This document shows positions 16,677 through 25,364 of a DNA stretch of 31,567 nt, one piece after another. A program made the translations under genes and the position numbers. Within the stretch, counting starts at the first letter, position 1. Each line of letters starts with the position of its first letter. Source of the DNA: Lachnoclostridium sp. UBA3320 (GTDB lineage Bacteria > Bacillota > Clostridia > Lachnospirales > Lachnospiraceae); contig DESG01000096.1 in NCBI GenBank assembly GCA_002361175.1, positions 1 to 31,567 of the forward strand, in the 5' to 3' direction. Under the pieces are notes generated by a model. It saw only the letters and a program-made list of their open reading frames with translations. It had not been told where the DNA came from and searched no databases.

Positions 16677-17678
16677 ATGAAGAAATTATTAACCATTTCG
16701 ATTGCTGCTTATAATGTAGAAAAATATATAAAAGAGTGCCTTGATTCATTTATTGATAAATCTTTTATGAATGATATCGAAGTGCTAATAATAAATGATG
16801 GTTCTGTGGACAAAACAGCTTTAATAGCCGATAAATATCAAAAGAGATATCCAGATACTTTTAGGGTAATTAATAAAGAAAATGGTGGTCATGGATCTGC
16901 TGTAAATTGTGGAATAGCGCAGGCAAAGGGAAAATACTTTAAAACAGTTGATGGTGATGATTGGATAAATAAACGTGCATTTAAAGAGCTTATAGATTTT
17001 ATAAAGGTAACAGATGTTGATGTTATATCTACTGATTATTGGTGGATTGATGATGGTACAAAGCATAAGATAAAAAAAATTAAAAATTCTTTTAAAGGAA
17101 TGCAGTACCGAAAGAAATATTTATTTGACAATGTGTGCAAGAATATATATATTAATATTCATGCAATGACTATAAAGACATCAATACTACAAAGTAACAA
17201 TATTAAATTAGACCATCACTGTTTTTATGTAGACGCAGAATATGTGTTATTTCCTATTCCATATATTAATACTATTGCTTTCTTACCAAAACCTGTCTAT
17301 ATGTACAGATTGGGACTTGGAACACAGAGTATGGATATTTTAAATATGCAGAAAAATTGTTCTCATCATGAAAAAGTAACTGGTAGGATAATAAAGCTGT
17401 ATAACAATAGTGATAAAAATAATTTAAGCATTCCTAAAAGAGAGTATTTAGAGAAAGCTATTGCAAAACTTGCAGTTAGTCAAATAAAGATATATCTTAG
17501 TTATCCTGCAAGTTCTGATATAAAAAGAAAAATTATTAAAATGGATATACTTTTTAAGAAAAAATATCCACAAATATACAGTAAGATGTCTAATAAAGCA
17601 ATATATCTGCTGCGTAAAAGCAATTATAACTTATATAGTATTGCTTCAGCAGTATTAAGAAAAAAAAGTGGAATTTAA
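16677..17678 (+). CDS. Family 2 glycosyltransferase
   Basis: A GT-A glycosyltransferase opens with LLTISIAAYNVEKYIKECLD, followed by VLIINDGSVDKT and the metal-binding VDGDDW. Its long C-terminal helical region is usual for EPS-cluster GT2 enzymes. The start chosen is ATG at 16677, giving 333 residues, because GAGAGGT lies seven bases upstream; an in-frame TTG at 16671 overlaps that site. The gene follows the GT4 gene by 12 bases and shares its transcript. It likely adds a residue to the repeat unit on undecaprenyl phosphate at the cytoplasmic face. The C-terminal half is unusually rich in Ile, Lys and Asn. Confidence 0.92.
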   Translation: MKKLLTISIAAYNVEKYIKECLDSFIDKSFMNDIEVLIINDGSVDKTALIADKYQKRYPDTFRVINKENGGHGSAVNCGIAQAKGKYFKTVDGDDWINKRAFKELIDFIKVTDVDVISTDYWWIDDGTKHKIKKIKNSFKGMQYRKKYLFDNVCKNIYINIHAMTIKTSILQSNNIKLDHHCFYVDAEYVLFPIPYINTIAFLPKPVYMYRLGLGTQSMDILNMQKNCSHHEKVTGRIIKLYNNSDKNNLSIPKREYLEKAIAKLAVSQIKIYLSYPASSDIKRKIIKMDILFKKKYPQIYSKMSNKAIYLLRKSNYNLYSIASAVLRKKSGI

Positions 17679-17705
17679 ATTTTTTAAAAATCCAGAATTA
17701 AACAA

Positions 17706-17733
17706 TTGCATTTATTAATTAATATGTTATAAT
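17706..17733 (+). promoter_or_regulatory. Internal sigma-A promoter within the polysaccharide cluster
   Basis: TTGCAT (17706-17711), a 16-base spacer and TATAAT (17728-17733), with a TG extended -10 just before it (TGT-TATAAT). It lies 35 bases upstream of the sugar-phosphate transferase gene and may give that gene and those after it their own transcript. Confidence 0.68.
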
Positions 17734-17768
17734 CTTTAAGTGGATTTATGGTATGAAAGGATAATTGA

Positions 17769-19175
17769 ATGGATCAGAAGATAAAGACTTTGTCTAAGTA
17801 CATGGCTATTTTGCTTGATATTGGTGTAATGTTGTTTGCATATGCTACTGCCAATGTACTTAGGTTCAGCCATGTAAAAATACATATAATGACCAATGCT
17901 GACTATGTAGTATTATTCTGGTTTGTAATTATTGCCTATATTGCAGTACAGCTTTTTTTCAGAACTAATATTGATTTTCTGACGAGGGATAAGGCAAGGG
18001 AGGCATTTCTTGTATTAAAACAATATGTCATAGTATTTGCATGTGTGATGACATTTTTTTATATTATGAAACTTGGAAATGATTTTTCAAGGTTACATAT
18101 GGGGTATTTCTTTATAATATCTATTATAGGTACATATATTGAACATCTGTTATTAAAGGAAGTACTTCGCAAAAAATATATGACTACATATGCAGAAAAA
18201 CTTGTCTTAATATCTGATAGTTTATGTGCAGAAAATGTACTAGAAGAACTTAAAAAAATTAATTATGTAAGTGTAGAATATATTATATTAATTGATAAAG
18301 ATATGTCAGGCATGGATATTAACGGTATTCCTGTTATTGCAAATATATGCAATATGGAAGATGTATTAAAAAATATTCCTGTAGATGGGGCATTTATACA
18401 TGCATCTAAAACAGATGGAGATATAAAGAAAATTATGGAATGGCTTCATACAATGGGGATAAATATATATCTAAATATACAGGAATATAGTTATGGATTT
18501 GGAAAAAAGCAGTTTGGTTATATGGGTTCATATGGTGTACTTACATATTCAAACTATGAATATGTTATACGTGATGTGGTCATTAAGCGTATTATGGATA
18601 TATGTGGTGGAATACTGTTGTTTATTGCGATGTGTATAACATTGCCTTTTGTCGCAGCTGGAATAGCAATACAGTCTCCAGGACCTATATTTTTTAAACA
18701 GACCCGTATAGGCAAAAATGGCAGAAGATTTCAGATATATAAGTTTCGCTCTATGTATATGGATGCAGAAGAGAGAAAAGCTGAACTTATGGCAAAAAAT
18801 GAAATGGGCAGCGACTATATGTTTAAGATAAAGGATGACCCAAGAATTTTTCCTGTAGGAAGGATTATTAGAAAACTTAGTATAGATGAGCTTCCACAAG
18901 CTATAAATATTATAAAAGGCGATATGAGCCTTGTTGGTACACGTCCTCCTACTGAATCTGAATTTGAAATGTATAATCCATATCACAGGCGCAGGATAAG
19001 TATAAAACCTGGTTTAACAGGACTTTGGCAGGTAAGTGGCAGAAGCAGTATCACTGATTTTGACGAAATAGTCAGGCTTGACTGTGAATACATTGACAAC
19101 TGGAATTTAAGGCTTGATTTAAAAATTATTATGAAAACAGTCTGGGTTGTGCTATTTAGCAAAGGGGCGGAGTGA
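17769..19175 (+). CDS. Undecaprenyl-phosphate sugar-1-phosphate transferase
   Basis: This initiating enzyme moves a sugar-1-phosphate onto undecaprenyl phosphate to start each repeat unit. The N-terminal half has about four membrane helices and a soluble Rossmann-like region (about 140-240), as in WbaP/WcaJ-type long polyprenyl glycosylphosphotransferases. The C-terminal bacterial sugar transferase domain has KRIMDICGG, SPGPIFFKQTRIG, FRSMY, KLSIDELPQ with the catalytic Asp-Glu pair, GDMSLVGTRPP and KPGLTGLWQVSGRS. At 468 residues it matches the full-length class. An AAAGGA ribosome site precedes the ATG. It probably defines the first sugar of the polymer, which cannot be named from sequence. 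Confidence 0.95.
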   Translation: MDQKIKTLSKYMAILLDIGVMLFAYATANVLRFSHVKIHIMTNADYVVLFWFVIIAYIAVQLFFRTNIDFLTRDKAREAFLVLKQYVIVFACVMTFFYIMKLGNDFSRLHMGYFFIISIIGTYIEHLLLKEVLRKKYMTTYAEKLVLISDSLCAENVLEELKKINYVSVEYIILIDKDMSGMDINGIPVIANICNMEDVLKNIPVDGAFIHASKTDGDIKKIMEWLHTMGINIYLNIQEYSYGFGKKQFGYMGSYGVLTYSNYEYVIRDVVIKRIMDICGGILLFIAMCITLPFVAAGIAIQSPGPIFFKQTRIGKNGRRFQIYKFRSMYMDAEERKAELMAKNEMGSDYMFKIKDDPRIFPVGRIIRKLSIDELPQAINIIKGDMSLVGTRPPTESEFEMYNPYHRRRISIKPGLTGLWQVSGRSSITDFDEIVRLDCEYIDNWNLRLDLKIIMKTVWVVLFSKGAE

Positions 19176-19232
19176 CAAAAGTTTCTGTTAAGTTAGAAAT
19201 GATTATAATTAAAATAGGACAGGAGAAAAGCA

Positions 19233-20624
19233 ATGGATAATGATGAAGTTGTAATTGATTTGAGAGTATTATTATGGGAAATTCTGAGAAAATGGCAGAT
19301 AATTTTAATTGTATGTATTGTTTTTGCCGCAGCATTTGGCGCACTTGGGGCATATAAGCACAGTTCTTCTCAAAAGGAAGTATCAATAGAAGATTTGAAT
19401 AAAGGATTAGACCCTACTGAAAGAGCAAAAGTTGAAAATCTTATTGCACATCAGGGTATAATTGATGATAAAACAGAATATATAGAAAACTCTATTTATT
19501 TGTCACTTGACCCTAATAATGTCAATGTGGCAAGAATAGATTTTATGCTGAATCACAATATTAATAATAAATATATAAGGCAGATGTATATGTCATTTAT
19601 GTTTGATGGTGATATGTATAAGAAAGTTGCAGCAGAGTTTTCTGAACAGGTTGATGCTAAGTATCTTGTTGAAATAATAAGCTATATGTCTAATAATGGC
19701 AGGACTAATATATCTGAAGACAGTGAAAAAAATTATGAAAGTGGTGATGATTTAAACAGGCTTATATCAGTAAAGATAACTGGCAAAAATAAGGCACAGT
19801 GTGAAGAGCTGCAGTCTTTAATTGTTAAAAATGTGGAAGAGTACAGTGCAGAAGTACAGAAAGAATATGAAGGTCATTCAATAAAGAAAATTCTTTCAAG
19901 CACGTACCAGACAACTGATAATGGTGTATTATCTTCTAAAAGTGCAAATAATAATGAACTTATGAATTTATATACTCAGCATCAGACAGTATATGACACT
20001 TTAAATGAAACACAAGTTACATTATACAATAAGCTTATTGAACAAATGGAAGGTCATGAAGACGATATAGAAGCAGAACAGAGTGCTCTTCGTACAGTTT
20101 TAAAATATATAATTATTGGTATTTTATTTGGAGGATTTATTGTAGTAGCTGCAGTAGTTGTACTTACAATGTTTAATGGAAAAATTTTTGTGCAGAGGCA
20201 GATTACTAATGCAGGACTTTCAAGAGTGTTTGGGACATTTGGACAGAATAAAAACAAATTGGCTAGGTTGATACTAGGTGATGTTGGCAATGACAAACCA
20301 GGCAACTTGGATATTATTGTTGCTAAAATTGACACATACTGCAATAATAATGATATCACTTCACTTAATATAATAAATAATTGTACAACAGAAGCTGGAA
20401 AGTCACAAATGGAATTAGTAACTGGTGCAATAGAGAAAAGTGGTATAAAATGTAAGAGAATAGCACTGTCTGAAGGTGGACAAAAATACACTGAACTCTG
20501 TAATAAAAACAATATTGTTGTTATTGAGGAATTGGGAAAAGGCACATTAAAGGAACTTGAATATATGTTTACACAGTTAAAAGACCTTGGCAGCGAAGCT
20601 AGTGGTGTAATATGTGTACAATAG
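19233..20624 (+). CDS. Wzz-like polysaccharide copolymerase with degenerate kinase-like tail
   Basis: The layout is that of chain-length regulators: a membrane helix at about 21-40, a mostly helical extracytoplasmic region (about 42-285) with an SLDPNN motif at 91-96, and a second helix at about 290-313. A cytoplasmic domain of about 150 residues follows. In Firmicutes such proteins partner a BY-kinase. Here the fused tail has a P-loop-like segment ending in AGKS (388-391), but the first glycine of a Walker A is C384, and no Walker A' motif or tyrosine cluster is visible. It is therefore likely a non-catalytic kinase-like domain. It sits between the initiating transferase and the Wzx-Wzz fusion. 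Confidence 0.82.
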   Translation: MDNDEVVIDLRVLLWEILRKWQIILIVCIVFAAAFGALGAYKHSSSQKEVSIEDLNKGLDPTERAKVENLIAHQGIIDDKTEYIENSIYLSLDPNNVNVARIDFMLNHNINNKYIRQMYMSFMFDGDMYKKVAAEFSEQVDAKYLVEIISYMSNNGRTNISEDSEKNYESGDDLNRLISVKITGKNKAQCEELQSLIVKNVEEYSAEVQKEYEGHSIKKILSSTYQTTDNGVLSSKSANNNELMNLYTQHQTVYDTLNETQVTLYNKLIEQMEGHEDDIEAEQSALRTVLKYIIIGILFGGFIVVAAVVVLTMFNGKIFVQRQITNAGLSRVFGTFGQNKNKLARLILGDVGNDKPGNLDIIVAKIDTYCNNNDITSLNIINNCTTEAGKSQMELVTGAIEKSGIKCKRIALSEGGQKYTELCNKNNIVVIEELGKGTLKELEYMFTQLKDLGSEASGVICVQ

Positions 20625-20660
20625 TTGTGAATATAGAAATATAGAAAATAGGTGTAGTAA

Positions 20661-23456
20661 ATGGCAAAAGAAAAATCACTTGCATATAATATGCTTTTGA
20701 ATGGGGTATTAAAAGTATCTTCCTATATTTTTCCAGTTATAGCTTATCCATATGCATCAAGGATTTTAAATCCGGAAGGAATGGGAAGGGTTTCTTTTGC
20801 AACATCAGTTCTTACTTATTTCATGATATTGGCACAACTTGGCATACCAACATATGGAGTTCAGGCATGTGCCAAAGTAAGAGATGATAAAGAAAAGCTT
20901 AGCAGAACAGTACATGAACTATTTTTTGTCAATATAATTATGACATTTTTTTCTTATATTGTTTTTGCAGTTTTATTGTTTCATGTTCCACAGCTTAACA
21001 ACGATAAAATATTATTTTTATCAATGAGTATAATGATTTTGCTAAAAAGTACAAGTATAGAGTGGCTTTATCAGGCAATAGAACAGTATTCATATATTAC
21101 ATCAAGAGCTTTAGTTGTTAAAATTATATCTATACCTTTTCTATTTATTCTTGTAAGAGCAAAATCAGACTATATTTACTATGGAGTATTAACCGTTATT
21201 GCTTCATATGCATCAAGCATTTTTAATCTTTTACATGCTCATAAATATATTTATGTGAAACCATTAGGATGTTATCATATAAAGCGCCATATAAAGCATG
21301 TATTTGTCCTTTTTGCTGTTTCATGTGCTACTATGGTATATACTAATCTGGACACTTTTATGCTTGGAATGATAAAAGATTCAACAGAAACAGGATACTA
21401 TAATGCAGCAGTTAATATTAAGCTGCTTTTAACAAGCTTTGTTAATGCAGTAGTTATGGTACTTCTTCCTAGAATGTCATATTATCTTGAGAAAGAAATG
21501 GAGCAAGAGTTTAAAGAAACTTTCAAGAAAGCAGTCCATGCAATGTTATGGCTGGTATTTCCAGTAGTAATTTATTTTATTTTTTTTGCAGAGGAAAGCA
21601 TACATCTGGTATCAGGACCTGCGTTTACCAATGCAGTAGTTCCTATGCAGATAATTATGCCTACTGTATTATTTATTGGTATGACTAATATTATAGGGTT
21701 ACAAATATTAGTAGCTATGGAAAAAGGGAAAATTACGTTGTATTCTGTACTCGCTGGTGCTACTGTTGATTTAATTCTAAATATTATTCTAATTCCAAAA
21801 TATGGTGCTTCTGGTGCATCAATAGGCACGCTTGTGGCAGAAATAGTAGTTTTATTAGTACAGTATATTTATATATGTGGTATAGTAGGCAATCCTTTTT
21901 TAAATTTTAATTGGAAAAGACTTATTATATCTGGCTTTTTAGGAAGTGTGTCAGCTTTATGGGTAAAATTCTTAAATATACTTCCAATATTTTCACTGTT
22001 ATTGTCTGCATCATTGTTCTTTGGATGTTATGTGGTTATACTTTTATTAAAAAAAGAACCCCTTATTTTAGAAATGTTGTGCCAGATAAAAGGAATTTTT
22101 AAGTATAATAAAATTAGTCAAAAAAATTATTCAAAAAGCAGTACAGAAATGAGGAAAGATATGAACCGAAAAAGTTATTATTTCAGAAAAATATTTGATG
22201 ATTATATTAGTCATTTAAAAATAATAGTTCCATTTATAGTTATCTGTGTACTTGTATTAGGTGTTATTGGATATCGCCAAGCTAATCAAATAAAATATTT
22301 GTCAGATGAAGAGCAAGAAAAAGTTGATATATACAATGAACAACTTGATGCTTATGACAAACAAATAGAAGAAGCACAGGGAAATATAGATATTATTGAA
22401 GAAGAAATAGAAAAACTGCAAAAATATATAGATGAAGCAGATTATATGAAACTTGATCCAATGAATATATATGTATCTGTGGCACAGTACGCTATAGCAG
22501 ATACAGCCGATCCAGGTGGTGTGATGTATGGATTGACTAATTTTTTTGCTTATGGCAATGCACAACAGTGTCTTGAAGCAGAGTATGGAAGTGATAAGTC
22601 AGGATATTTAAGGGAACTTTTTTCATGGGCAACTAATGGCAATATACTAAATATCACTGTGTTACATTATGAACAAGAAGAGGGAAAGAAAATATTAAAG
22701 ATACTTCAAAAAGGGTTAGAAGAACATGTACCTGAAGTAATTAATATATATGGACAGTTTTCGTTAAAACCGATGGAAAGTACATTTTACACAAAAACAG
22801 ATAATGATTTAACTAATGCACAAAATGGTAAAATGGATACGTTAAAAAATTATAATATTTCCCTTGCAGATTATAAAAGCAGAGTAGCGTCTAATAAAAG
22901 TGCAAAAGAAACTTATATAGAAGATAATACACCTGATGTATTAGAGTCTGCTGCACCAGGAAATAAGACATTAATAATCTATATAATTTTTGGATTGTTG
23001 TTTGGGTGTATAGTACCATTTGCTGTTCTTATATTGCGCTATATTGTAAGTGATAGAATACGTTCAGCCAAAGAGCTAGTCAATATGGACATACCTGTAT
23101 TTTCATGCAATAGTCAGAAAGAAGAAGATTTGAACCAAACACTTGAAGTAGCCGAACTTGGGCTGATGGTAAAAAAGTGTGGAGCAGATGGATTTTTCTT
23201 AAATCTTCTTTCTGAGGACGAAACTGTTAAAGATATGTCCAATAAGATAATATCTGCTTTTAAGGAAAAGGAAATTGTGGTATCAGCAGGAGTTATGGCA
23301 GGTGAAAATGTCGCAGAACTAGAGAAGATGATTGAAAAACAGTATGCAGTTATGGTTTTGAAAGCTAATGAAAATACTTATCCACAACTTAGTAAACAGA
23401 TGGGAGCGTGTCAGAAATTTGGTGTTCCTGTATGGGGCTGCATTGTGATAGAATAG
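20661..23456 (+). CDS. Fusion of Wzx-type flippase and Wzz-like copolymerase
   Basis: Residues 1 to about 475 form a polytopic polysaccharide flippase: N-terminal KEKSLAYNMLLNGVLKVSSY, a YPYASRIL stretch and about 12 membrane helices. After a short Lys/Ser linker (about 476-500) comes a second Wzz-like copolymerase. This has a helix near 515-533, a coiled-coil-like acidic region, KLDPMN near 598, a second helix near 768-790 and a cytoplasmic domain ending in GVPVWGCIVIE. That domain has no P-loop. The downstream half resembles the previous gene's product, so the two are paralogues. An in-frame ATG at 22161 with AGGA five bases before it could start a separate copolymerase. The frame is continuous, with no stop between halves. 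Confidence 0.85.
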   Translation: MAKEKSLAYNMLLNGVLKVSSYIFPVIAYPYASRILNPEGMGRVSFATSVLTYFMILAQLGIPTYGVQACAKVRDDKEKLSRTVHELFFVNIIMTFFSYIVFAVLLFHVPQLNNDKILFLSMSIMILLKSTSIEWLYQAIEQYSYITSRALVVKIISIPFLFILVRAKSDYIYYGVLTVIASYASSIFNLLHAHKYIYVKPLGCYHIKRHIKHVFVLFAVSCATMVYTNLDTFMLGMIKDSTETGYYNAAVNIKLLLTSFVNAVVMVLLPRMSYYLEKEMEQEFKETFKKAVHAMLWLVFPVVIYFIFFAEESIHLVSGPAFTNAVVPMQIIMPTVLFIGMTNIIGLQILVAMEKGKITLYSVLAGATVDLILNIILIPKYGASGASIGTLVAEIVVLLVQYIYICGIVGNPFLNFNWKRLIISGFLGSVSALWVKFLNILPIFSLLLSASLFFGCYVVILLLKKEPLILEMLCQIKGIFKYNKISQKNYSKSSTEMRKDMNRKSYYFRKIFDDYISHLKIIVPFIVICVLVLGVIGYRQANQIKYLSDEEQEKVDIYNEQLDAYDKQIEEAQGNIDIIEEEIEKLQKYIDEADYMKLDPMNIYVSVAQYAIADTADPGGVMYGLTNFFAYGNAQQCLEAEYGSDKSGYLRELFSWATNGNILNITVLHYEQEEGKKILKILQKGLEEHVPEVINIYGQFSLKPMESTFYTKTDNDLTNAQNGKMDTLKNYNISLADYKSRVASNKSAKETYIEDNTPDVLESAAPGNKTLIIYIIFGLLFGCIVPFAVLILRYIVSDRIRSAKELVNMDIPVFSCNSQKEEDLNQTLEVAELGLMVKKCGADGFFLNLLSEDETVKDMSNKIISAFKEKEIVVSAGVMAGENVAELEKMIEKQYAVMVLKANENTYPQLSKQMGACQKFGVPVWGCIVIE

Positions 23457-23477
23457 CAATATGTGAGGATGATAAAA

Positions 23478-24737
23478 ATGACTTCTCTAAAAGAAAAATA
23501 TTACCAATGGCTTAACGACCCATATAATGGTGAAATATTGTTCTTTACTGGATTTACTATATCTATTTTTTGGAGTGTTTTGCGTACAACAATGTTTCCT
23601 TATTCTATGATAGCTTTTGTAGTATGTCTTGCTATTGCTGTTTCACTTATGGCGGCAAAGATTATATTATTTGATACATACACATTTAAAATGCTTATAG
23701 TAGTAGTTATAATGTTTGTATGTGGAATAATGATACTACTTTCTGCAAGATATTTTTGGCCTATTTTATGGCTATTTGTAGTAGTTGCGTCAAAAGATAT
23801 TCCTTTTAGAAAGATATTACAAGTGTATCTGTTGATGAATATCACTGTAATGGGGCTTGCTTTTGTTGCATCACTTCTTGGAGTGATTGAAAACTTAGCT
23901 TATACATCGTCAGAAACAGAGCGATTGCGCTATTCTTTTGGATGTGCTTATACAACCGATTTTGCTGCACATGTTTTTTATATGATTTTGACAGCTTTCT
24001 ATTTATATCATGAACAGCTAAAGTGGTATCATTATGCAGGAACATGTGTTATTGATGGATTTATTTTCTACTTTTGCCATGCAAAGCTTGATACAACATG
24101 CATTATTTTGATTGTGATATTTTTTGGTGGATATAAAATAAAGCAAACATTAAGCAAAAAAGAACAGGTATATATTACAGATATTGCAACAGGCAGAAAT
24201 ATAAGTAAGGTCAATTTTTTTAAGAAAACAAGGGCATATTATAGATATAAGAAGAGATGGAAAAATTTTGCTGTGGTAAGTTTGCCGCTTCTTGGGCTTT
24301 TAATGTACTTTTTATCGGCATCTTATAGGGCAGATAATGAGACCATGGCGGCGATTAATGAGTTTATTACAGGCAGATTGTCACTAGCTTATAGTGGTTT
24401 AAGAAAGTATGGAATTTCACTTTTTGGGCAAAATGTACCAATGGAGGGATTTGGTGGTTCTTTAAAACATACAAAACCGTATTTTTTTATAGATAGCTCA
24501 TATCTTTTTATATTACTACGCTATGGATTACTGTTTTTATGTATGGTTTTTATTATTTATGGAATTATATGTTATAAGAATAAACACGATACTGCACTTA
24601 TGCTTGTTATTGTGATACTGGCAATCAGCAGCTCTATTGACCACCACTTATTAGAAGAAGCATATAATCCTTTTGGATATGCACTTTTTGCAAGTAGTGT
24701 AGCATGGAAGAAATTGAAGGTAAAGAGTGAGAAGTAA
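23478..24737 (+). CDS. Wzy-like polysaccharide polymerase
   Basis: A polytopic membrane protein of 419 residues with about ten hydrophobic helices and a larger polar region late in the chain (around 270-325, FITGRLSLAYSGLRKYG). This is the usual pattern of O-antigen or exopolysaccharide polymerases, whose sequences are otherwise poorly conserved. The ATG at 23478 is preferred because GTGAGG lies nine bases upstream; GTG at 23463 and ATG at 23469 are in frame but overlap that site. It follows the Wzx-Wzz gene at once and ends the cluster before a strong hairpin. It would polymerise flipped repeat units on the outer face. Confidence 0.82.
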   Translation: MTSLKEKYYQWLNDPYNGEILFFTGFTISIFWSVLRTTMFPYSMIAFVVCLAIAVSLMAAKIILFDTYTFKMLIVVVIMFVCGIMILLSARYFWPILWLFVVVASKDIPFRKILQVYLLMNITVMGLAFVASLLGVIENLAYTSSETERLRYSFGCAYTTDFAAHVFYMILTAFYLYHEQLKWYHYAGTCVIDGFIFYFCHAKLDTTCIILIVIFFGGYKIKQTLSKKEQVYITDIATGRNISKVNFFKKTRAYYRYKKRWKNFAVVSLPLLGLLMYFLSASYRADNETMAAINEFITGRLSLAYSGLRKYGISLFGQNVPMEGFGGSLKHTKPYFFIDSSYLFILLRYGLLFLCMVFIIYGIICYKNKHDTALMLVIVILAISSSIDHHLLEEAYNPFGYALFASSVAWKKLKVKSEK

Positions 24738-24738
24738 G

Positions 24739-24766
24739 CTACCCACCACCTAAAGGTAGTGGGTAG
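24739..24766. repeat. Strong hairpin between convergent genes
   Basis: CTACCCACCACC (24739-24750) pairs with GGTAGTGGGTAG (24755-24766): 11 of 12 base pairs with one internal C-A mismatch and a TAAA loop. No T-run follows on either strand, so it is not a classic terminator, although its position between convergent genes would suit one. Compact GC-rich hairpins with a CCTAAAGG apex also occur at ends of IS200/IS605-type elements. Confidence 0.7.
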
Positions 24767-24784
24767 TTCACAAAATGAAAAATG

Positions 24785-25162
24785 TCAGAGTTCTTCTGAG
24801 ACTTCAAATATATCTTCCATAAATTTATCTCTGTCTGTATTTATTGCAATAGCTGTTAAAAGCCCAGAAGGTTTTTTGTCATTTACTAGGATCCTTTCTC
24901 CATAAGGTGCATTATATATAATGCTATTATATCTAATTCCATGTTCTTCCAAAAATTCTTCTGTTAATTTTTTTTCATTATCTGTCCTAGATGTTAATAA
25001 TACTATTGTATCTGTCTGTGGTATTTTAAGCAGAAACTCTTTTGCTCCTTTAAGCCATGTATCTTTGCCATCTATTTTATATCCATTGTGTTTAACTAAT
25101 GTTCCATCTAGATCAAGTATCCAAGTTTTGCCAAGTGGTGATATTTTGTGTATATTATCCAT
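24785..25162 (-). CDS. Small HAD-family phosphatase
   Basis: The 125-residue protein has HAD motif I as LDLDGTLV (nucleophile D17, D19), motif II as VLLTSR, and a late VNDKKPSG stretch carrying Asp and Lys residues that fits motif III/IV. It lacks a cap domain. Small capless HAD enzymes of this type often lie in capsule or LPS loci and dephosphorylate sugar phosphates. It converges on the polysaccharide cluster, so that link is positional only. An AGAGGAAA ribosome site precedes the ATG. The substrate is unknown. Confidence 0.86.
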   Translation of the reverse strand: MDNIHKISPLGKTWILDLDGTLVKHNGYKIDGKDTWLKGAKEFLLKIPQTDTIVLLTSRTDNEKKLTEEFLEEHGIRYNSIIYNAPYGERILVNDKKPSGLLTAIAINTDRDKFMEDIFEVSEEL

Positions 25163-25289
25163 ATTTTCCTCTTTTCTTCTGCATTTTACAGATTAATAAT
25201 AAGCAATAGCGAATGTATATATATAAACATTATACATAATGATATATAACATATCAAGAAATTTATATAATGATGATAGTGTGGTTTCG

Positions 25290-25318
25290 TTGACTAATAG
25301 TAACTATGATGTTATAAT
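25290..25318 (+). promoter_or_regulatory. Sigma-A promoter of purC
   Basis: TTGACT (25290-25295), a 17-base spacer and TATAAT (25313-25318). Predicted transcription starts near 25325, giving a leader of about 40 bases. No purine riboswitch or clear PurR-type box was seen in the 200-base gap. Confidence 0.88.
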
Positions 25319-25364
25319 AAATGCGGCTGTTGTGCCTTGAACAAAACGAAAGGAATGATAAATT

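Noticed and set aside
20054..20545. A 163-codon minus-strand frame inside the first copolymerase gene
   Set aside because: It is antisense to a supported gene within a co-directional cluster, and its hydrophobic composition follows from the opposite-strand codons.
25163..25364. A purine riboswitch or PurR box before purC
   Set aside because: The gap holds a good sigma-A promoter and a short leader only; no conserved purine-aptamer core or palindromic Pur box could be seen.
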